Origin: JBKPCD01 sp046727175
GTDB taxonomy: Bacteria > Acidobacteriota > Vicinamibacteria > Vicinamibacterales > 2-12-FULL-66-21
DNA: 64,000 nucleotides
Direction: 5' to 3'
Assembly: GCA_046727175.1 (NCBI GenBank)
Contig: JBKPCD010000037.1
Location: 103,166 to 167,165 of the forward strand
Below, piece by piece: positions 55,696 through 64,000 of this stretch. The notes under the pieces are model-generated. The model saw only the letters and a list, made by a program, of their open reading frames with translations. It had not been told where the DNA came from and did no database searches. The stretch's first letter is position 1, and each line of letters opens with the position of its first letter. Made by a program: the position numbers and the translations under genes.

Positions 55696-57045
55696 ATGGC
55701 GGGAACGATGATCGGCGCTGGCAATATTTGGGACCAGGTTTTGACGCGGGTCGAGACCAAAGTCAATCGGCACAGCTTTTACACCTGGTTCAAGCCGACG
55801 TCGCTCATCGCCGACACCGGCACGACCGTTCACATCAGGGTTCCAACCGCTCTCTTTCGCGACTGGCTGACGAAACACTACTCAGCTGTACTCGACGAAG
55901 CGCTCGCCGAGGTAAACCGTCGGGGGTGTGCTGTGGCCTTCACAACCGATGATGCAGTCCCTCGGGCGTTGCCGACGATTCCAGAAGCGCCGCCCGTCGA
56001 GGAACCACTGGAGATCGAAGCCTCCCAGACAGGCGGCCTGGCTCCGCGCTACTCGTTCGACACCTTCATCGTTGGGCCGTCGAATCAGTTTGCTCACGCG
56101 GCTTGCCGGGCGGTTGCTGAAGCGCCATCACGCTCGTACAACCCGCTGTTCATCTACGGCGGTGTCGGTCTCGGCAAGACGCACCTGATGCACGCCATCG
56201 GCCATTACCTCCTGAACCACCTTCGTACGCTGAAGCTCACCTACATCTCGTCCGAACGGTTCATGAACGAGATGATCAACGCCGTTCGATACGACCGCAT
56301 TCTCGATTTTCGGGAGCGGTTTCGAAGCGTCGACGTTCTCCTCGTCGACGACATCCAGTTCATCGCGGGCAAGGAAGGCACGCAGAACGAGTTTTTCCAC
56401 ACGTTCAACGCGCTGTACGACGCGCAGAAACAGATTGTCATCAGCAGCGACTGTCCGCCGCACGAGATTCCGTCCCTCGAAGAGCGGCTTAGCTCGCGAT
56501 TCGAATGGGGGTTGATTGCGGACATCCAACCGCCCGACCTCGAGACGAAGATTGCCATCCTGAAGAAGAAGGCCGAGGCCGAGGGGATTCCGATTCCAGA
56601 CAACGTCGCGATCTACATCGCCGGCAGAATCAAGTCGAACATCCGCGAGCTCGAGGGATCGCTCATTCGTCTGATCGCTTATGCCTCCCTGACGGGTCGG
56701 GAGATATCGCTGCCACTCGCGCAGGACGTGCTGCGCAACATCCTGCAGCACGATCAGCGCGCAGTCACAATCGAGATTATTCAGAAGTTCGTCGCCGACT
56801 ACTACCAGCTGAAGCTCGCCGAGCTGAAATCACGCAACAACTCGAAGTCAATAGCGATGCCTCGGCAAATCGCGATGTTCCTGTGCAAGGCCCTGACGAG
56901 CGCGTCACTTCCCGAAATAGGGAAGAGCTTTGGCGGCAAACACCACTCGACGGTGATTCACTCTATTCGGAAGATTGAAGAGCTCCGACAGCGCGATGGA
57001 AATTTCAACAATCTTATCCACAGCTTCACCGAGTCCTTGAGGTGA
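55696..57045 (+). CDS. dnaA: Chromosomal replication initiator DnaA
   Basis: 449 residues. Domain I (about 8-80: IWDQVLTRVETKVNRHSFYTWFKPT) is followed by a short linker. The AAA+ domain III has Walker A GGVGLGKTHLM (about 155-165) and Walker B VDVLLVDDIQFIAGKE. Domain IV (about 355-449: ITIEIIQKFVADYYQL and GKSFGGKHHSTVIHSIRKIEE) is the DNA-binding helix-turn-helix; the usual GRDHTTV reads GKHHSTV. It binds the DnaA boxes at 55494-55525 and 57014-57113 to start replication. Confidence 0.97.
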   Translation: MAGTMIGAGNIWDQVLTRVETKVNRHSFYTWFKPTSLIADTGTTVHIRVPTALFRDWLTKHYSAVLDEALAEVNRRGCAVAFTTDDAVPRALPTIPEAPPVEEPLEIEASQTGGLAPRYSFDTFIVGPSNQFAHAACRAVAEAPSRSYNPLFIYGGVGLGKTHLMHAIGHYLLNHLRTLKLTYISSERFMNEMINAVRYDRILDFRERFRSVDVLLVDDIQFIAGKEGTQNEFFHTFNALYDAQKQIVISSDCPPHEIPSLEERLSSRFEWGLIADIQPPDLETKIAILKKKAEAEGIPIPDNVAIYIAGRIKSNIRELEGSLIRLIAYASLTGREISLPLAQDVLRNILQHDQRAVTIEIIQKFVADYYQLKLAELKSRNNSKSIAMPRQIAMFLCKALTSASLPEIGKSFGGKHHSTVIHSIRKIEELRQRDGNFNNLIHSFTESLR

Positions 57046-57113
57046 GTTTTGCGCCGATTTTCAGAATTCTCCACAGGGCACGTGGACGGAACCTGCGGAG
57101 GCTTTGTGGATTC
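57014..57113. other. DnaA-box cluster at the dnaA-dnaN junction (candidate oriC)
   Basis: A perfect DnaA box TTATCCACA is at 57014-57022 (within the last codons of dnaA). A variant TTCTCCACA is at 57067-57075, and GAATCCACA on the minus strand at 57105-57113. The following gap to dnaN (57114-57332) includes an A/T-richer part (57195-57260). With the upstream cluster this brackets dnaA, a bipartite-origin layout known in several phyla. Confidence 0.6.
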
Positions 57114-57225
57114 TGCGCATCTCGAGCTTTTCGACCGGAACCATAGCTGAAGCCCACACTGATTCAGCCAAGGAATGCACAGCGTAAGTGCAAGAAAGAG
57201 AAGGATTAATTTCGCGGTTTGGGGT

Positions 57226-57254
57226 TTCCAACAGCACCTCTTTCTTGATATAAT
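57226..57254 (+). promoter_or_regulatory. dnaN promoter
   Basis: Perfect -10 TATAAT at 57249-57254, 79 bases before the dnaN ATG. The -35 region at 57226-57231 (TTCCAA), 17 bases upstream, is weak. A strong -10 with a weak -35 suggests activation, possibly by DnaA at the nearby boxes. Confidence 0.55.
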
Positions 57255-57332
57255 TCTTCGTTCCTAGATCCCCCTCATCTGTGAAGGGATCCAAGCGCCG
57301 CACCGGCGCCTTCCCGCGAGGTCACCACAACC

Positions 57333-61185
<3,853 letters not shown>

Positions 61186-61187
61186 AG

Positions 61188-61275
61188 AAGGTGCTGACGG
61201 TGCTAAAGGTGCTGACGGTGCGGGTCGGCAGTCGACGGCACCGTTCGCACTTTTAGCACCGTCAGCACCGTTTTT
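61188..61275 (+). repeat. Tandem-word hairpin with T-tract between gyrB and gyrA (GGTGCTGAC, 9-base pitch)
   Basis: Left arm: AAGGTGCTG, ACGGTGCTA, AAGGTGCTG, ACGGTGCGG (61188-61223). Right arm 61236-61270 (ACGGCACCGTTCGCAC, TTTTAGCACCGTCAGCACCG) is the complement, followed by TTTTT and directly by the gyrA ATG. It has the form of an intrinsic terminator placed right on a start codon. No Shine-Dalgarno precedes gyrA. Confidence 0.85.
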
Positions 61276-63825
61276 ATGACCGATTTCGCCCTGAACAAAG
61301 TCCCCGTCAATATCGAAGACGAGATGAAGCGCTCGTACATGGATTACGCGATGAGCGTGATCATCGGGCGCGCGCTGCCCGACGTACGGGACGGCCTCAA
61401 GCCCGCGCATCGGCGCGTGCTGTTTGGCATGCGGACGATGGGACTGGCGTCGAATCGCGGGTATCGCAAGTGCGCGAAGATCGTTGGCGAGGTGATGGGC
61501 AACTATCACCCGCACGGTGACGCGTCGATCTACGACACGCTCGTTCGGCTGGCGCAGGACTTCAACATGCGCTATCCGCTCGTCGACGGCCAGGGGAACT
61601 TCGGTTCGATCGACGACGATCCGCCGGCGGCGATGCGCTACACGGAAGCGCGGCCCGAAGCGATTGCTGAAGCGATGATGACGGATCTCGACAAGGAGAC
61701 CGTCGACTTCGTCCCGAACTACGACGAGACCACCGAAGAGCCGACGGTCCTCCCGACGACGTTCCCGAATCTGCTGGTGAACGGATCTGCCGGGATTGCC
61801 GTCGGAATGGCGACGAACATTCCGCCGCACAACCTGCGCGAAGTCATCGACGGCGTGATTGCGGCAATCCAGCATCGCGGGGAGTCGCGTGAGGTGCGCA
61901 CACGCGCAGTCCTGAAGGCCATCCCAGGCCCCGACTTCCCCACAGGAGGCTTCATCGTCGGTCGCGAGGGCATCGCGAGCGCATATCTGACGGGCCGCGG
62001 CGCGCTCACCGTCCGCGCCAGGGCCAAGGTCGAGGAGAACAGGAAGGGCGATCGCGTGTCGATCGTCATCACGGAGATTCCGTATCAGGTCAACAAGAAG
62101 CGTTTGCTCGAGAAAATCGGCGAGCTCCATCGCGAAAAGACGATCGAGGGGATTGCGGATCTTCGCGACGAATCCGATCGTGAAGGCATGCGGATCGTCG
62201 TCGAGCTGCGCCGCGGCGAAGTGCCCGAGGTGATTCTCAACAATCTCTACAAGCACACGCCCCTGCAGACGACCTTCGGCATCATCATGCTGGCGATCGC
62301 CGGCGGTCGGCCAAAAGTGCTGCCGCTGCTCGACATCATCGACCGGTTCGCCGACTTCCGCCGCGAAGTGGTCCGGCGTCGCACCGAGTTCGAGCTCCGC
62401 AAGGCGGAAGCGCGTGCACACATCCTCGAAGGACTCAAGATTGCGCTCGATCACCTCGACGAAGTGATCAAGCTGATTCGCGGATCGAAGAGCCCCGCCG
62501 AGGCCCGCGACGGCCTGATGACGAATTTCAAGCTGACGCATATCCAGGCGCAGGCGATCCTGGACATGCAGCTCCAGCGATTGACCGGTCTCGAGCGGCA
62601 GAAGATCGTCGACGAGCTCGTCGATCTGCTCAAGACCATCGAGCGCTTGCGCGCGATTCTGTCGAGCGACGAGTTGCTGATTCAACTCGTGTTAAGCGAG
62701 CTCGAGGCGGTCAAGAACAAGTTCGCCGACGAACGGCGCACCGAAATCATCGACGAGCGCGGGGAGTTCCGCATCGAGGACCTGATCGCCGACGAAGACA
62801 TGGCGATCACCGTCACGAACACCGGCTACATCAAACGCACGCCGATATCGACCTACCGCATGCAGCGCCGCGGCGGAAAGGGTCGCATCGGCATGCGCAC
62901 GCGCGAGGAAGACTTCGTCAGCCATCTCTTCGTCGCATCGGCGCACGCCTTCATCATGATCTTCTCGGACCGCGGCCGGGCGTACTGGCTCCGGGTCCAT
63001 GAGATCCCTGATGTTGGTCCCGGTGGCAAGGGCAAGGCGATCGCGAATCTCGTGTCCATGGAAGACGGCGAGAAGATCGCCGCGCTTCTGGCAGTGAAGG
63101 ACTGGCCCACCGAGGAGGGCCAGCAGTTCATCGTCATGGGCACGCGCAGAGGCGTGGTCAAGAAGACCGATCTCTCCGCGTTCAGCAATCCGCGCGCCGG
63201 CGGAATCATCGCGATGGGTGTCGAGGAAGGAGATTCCGTCATCGCCGTCGAACTCTCGGAGGGCAAAGAGCAGATCTTCCTCGGCACGCGCGACGGCATG
63301 GCCATCCGGTTCGAGGAGACGGATGTTCGGCCGATGGGACGGGCGGCATACGGCGTCCGCGGCATCAACCTGCGTGACGGCGACGAGGTCGTCGCGATGG
63401 AGGTCGTACGCGAGGGTGGCACGATGCTGACGGTGACGCAGAACGGTTACGGCAAGCGCACCGAGCTCGAGGAGTATCGTGTTCAATCGCGCGGCGGCGT
63501 CGGCATCATCAACATTCAGACCAGCGAGCGCAACGGCAAGGTCGTGGGCATCGCCTACGTGCACGGCGACGACGAGTTGATGCTGATCAGCCAGCAGGGA
63601 AAGATCCTTCGCATGGTGACGAGCGCCATTCGCGCGATCGGTCGGGCAACGCAAGGCGTGCGTCTGATTGGAATGGAAGAAGGAGATCAGGTCGTGTCGG
63701 TCGCTCGGCTCGCGGAGAAGGAAGACGAGGAAGGCGCGACAAACGGGGAATCCTCAGGATCGAGTGACGCGCCTCCTGCGGCAGGGTCTCCGCAGTCGGA
63801 CAGCGAGCCACCGAGCGACGACTAG
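61276..63825 (+). CDS. gyrA: DNA gyrase subunit A
   Basis: 849 residues. The winged-helix part has GRALPDVRDGLKPAHRRVLFGM, the breakage-reunion region has NYHPHGDASIYDTLVRLAQDF, and the catalytic Tyr is in MRYTEAR. The C-terminal beta-pinwheel (about 510-820) contains the QRRGGKGRIGM-type GyrA-box. An acidic tail ends DSEPPSDD. In the loop after HPHGD the residue equivalent to E. coli Ser83 is Ala. It cuts and rejoins DNA in gyrase. It starts at 61276 immediately after a hairpin and T-run. Confidence 0.96.
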   Translation: MTDFALNKVPVNIEDEMKRSYMDYAMSVIIGRALPDVRDGLKPAHRRVLFGMRTMGLASNRGYRKCAKIVGEVMGNYHPHGDASIYDTLVRLAQDFNMRYPLVDGQGNFGSIDDDPPAAMRYTEARPEAIAEAMMTDLDKETVDFVPNYDETTEEPTVLPTTFPNLLVNGSAGIAVGMATNIPPHNLREVIDGVIAAIQHRGESREVRTRAVLKAIPGPDFPTGGFIVGREGIASAYLTGRGALTVRARAKVEENRKGDRVSIVITEIPYQVNKKRLLEKIGELHREKTIEGIADLRDESDREGMRIVVELRRGEVPEVILNNLYKHTPLQTTFGIIMLAIAGGRPKVLPLLDIIDRFADFRREVVRRRTEFELRKAEARAHILEGLKIALDHLDEVIKLIRGSKSPAEARDGLMTNFKLTHIQAQAILDMQLQRLTGLERQKIVDELVDLLKTIERLRAILSSDELLIQLVLSELEAVKNKFADERRTEIIDERGEFRIEDLIADEDMAITVTNTGYIKRTPISTYRMQRRGGKGRIGMRTREEDFVSHLFVASAHAFIMIFSDRGRAYWLRVHEIPDVGPGGKGKAIANLVSMEDGEKIAALLAVKDWPTEEGQQFIVMGTRRGVVKKTDLSAFSNPRAGGIIAMGVEEGDSVIAVELSEGKEQIFLGTRDGMAIRFEETDVRPMGRAAYGVRGINLRDGDEVVAMEVVREGGTMLTVTQNGYGKRTELEEYRVQSRGGVGIINIQTSERNGKVVGIAYVHGDDELMLISQQGKILRMVTSAIRAIGRATQGVRLIGMEEGDQVVSVARLAEKEDEEGATNGESSGSSDAPPAAGSPQSDSEPPSDD

Positions 63826-63829
63826 AACA

Positions 63830-64000
63830 CTATCGCCGTGGATCCGGGAGGTTCACGATGAACTTCCCGGGTTCGCCGACGAACACGCGCGCGGCAAAAG
63901 GCACTAATTCGTTGAGGACCTCCGCAGGATTCACGGAGTCGAGCGGGGCATCGCGACGAGCGACGAGAACCGCGACGAGGTAACTGCGGCCGGGTGGGAC
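63830..64000 (-). CDS. Partial open frame running off the right edge
   Basis: A minus-strand frame of 56 codons with stop TAG at 63830-63832 and no start inside the window. It reads SYLVAVLVARRDAPLDSVNP, then AEVLNELVPFAARVFVGEPG, KFIVNLPDPRR. Codon third positions are mostly G/C, as in its neighbours, so it is probably the C-terminal end of a real gene convergent with gyrA. The family is not recognised; no motif is evident. Confidence 0.5.
   Translation of the reverse strand, partial: VPPGRSYLVAVLVARRDAPLDSVNPAEVLNELVPFAARVFVGEPGKFIVNLPDPRR

Overview
The window looks like the replication-origin region of a high-G+C, Gram-negative bacterial chromosome. Supporting signs are a YidC with a large periplasmic domain, OmpA-type and beta-barrel envelope proteins, lipoproteins, and an LPS-type heptose enzyme beside a polysaccharide ABC exporter. 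The order rpmH-rnpA-yidD-yidC-jag-mnmE-mnmG-rsmG-parA-parB on one side of dnaA-dnaN-gyrB-gyrA is the classic oriC neighbourhood. Gene content and style (VWA protein, GAF/SpoIIE phosphatases, split b/b' ATP synthase, DHp-only regulator) suggest Acidobacteriota, perhaps Vicinamibacteria. That placement is an inference, not something the sequence proves.

Layout. 1-29 kb is a mosaic on both strands: envelope proteins (51-1902), a VWA protein, an aminotransferase, an AI-2E-type permease, an M1-type peptidase, an isolated NuoG next to CcdA, a lipid kinase, PDZ and GAF proteins, two SpoIIE phosphatases, a FabZ-like hotdog protein, an Lrp/EamA pair, a hybrid histidine kinase, a sigma-28-type factor, a small HTH/DHp pair and an NtrC-type activator. 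29-55.3 kb is almost entirely minus strand: dus, a SurA-like chaperone, mfd, a heptose adenylyltransferase with an ABC exporter, a PP2C phosphatase, the F1/stator part of ATP synthase (atpF'-F-H-A-G-D-C), selD, parB, parA, rsmG, mnmG, mnmE, jag, yidC, yidD, rnpA and rpmH. 55.7-63.8 kb is plus strand: dnaA, dnaN, gyrB, gyrA. The strand switch, DnaA boxes on both sides of dnaA, and a parS-like site beside parA put the origin near 55.3-57.3 kb.

Two things stand out beyond routine annotation. First, selD reads through an in-frame TGA at codon 13 (46382-46384). The extension restores the N-terminal active-site motif with selenocysteine, a SECIS-like hairpin begins at the TGA, and the true ATG overlaps the parB stop as ATGA. 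Second, about nineteen intergenic spaces carry arrays of a 7- to 9-base word repeated in tandem, most of them followed by a second array that is the reverse complement, so that they form long imperfect hairpins. The word differs between loci but the architecture and pitch stay the same. They lie between convergent genes, between co-directional genes and inside operons (atpD/atpC, gyrB/gyrA, jag/mnmE). I know of no description of this family, and it is the best candidate for an undescribed system here.

Other notable points: a palindrome shared between a terminator-like hairpin (20319-20354) and the coding sequence of mfd (31736-31764); two similar operator-like dyads 30 bp apart upstream of the sigma factor gene; and an ATP synthase operon without the a and c subunits.
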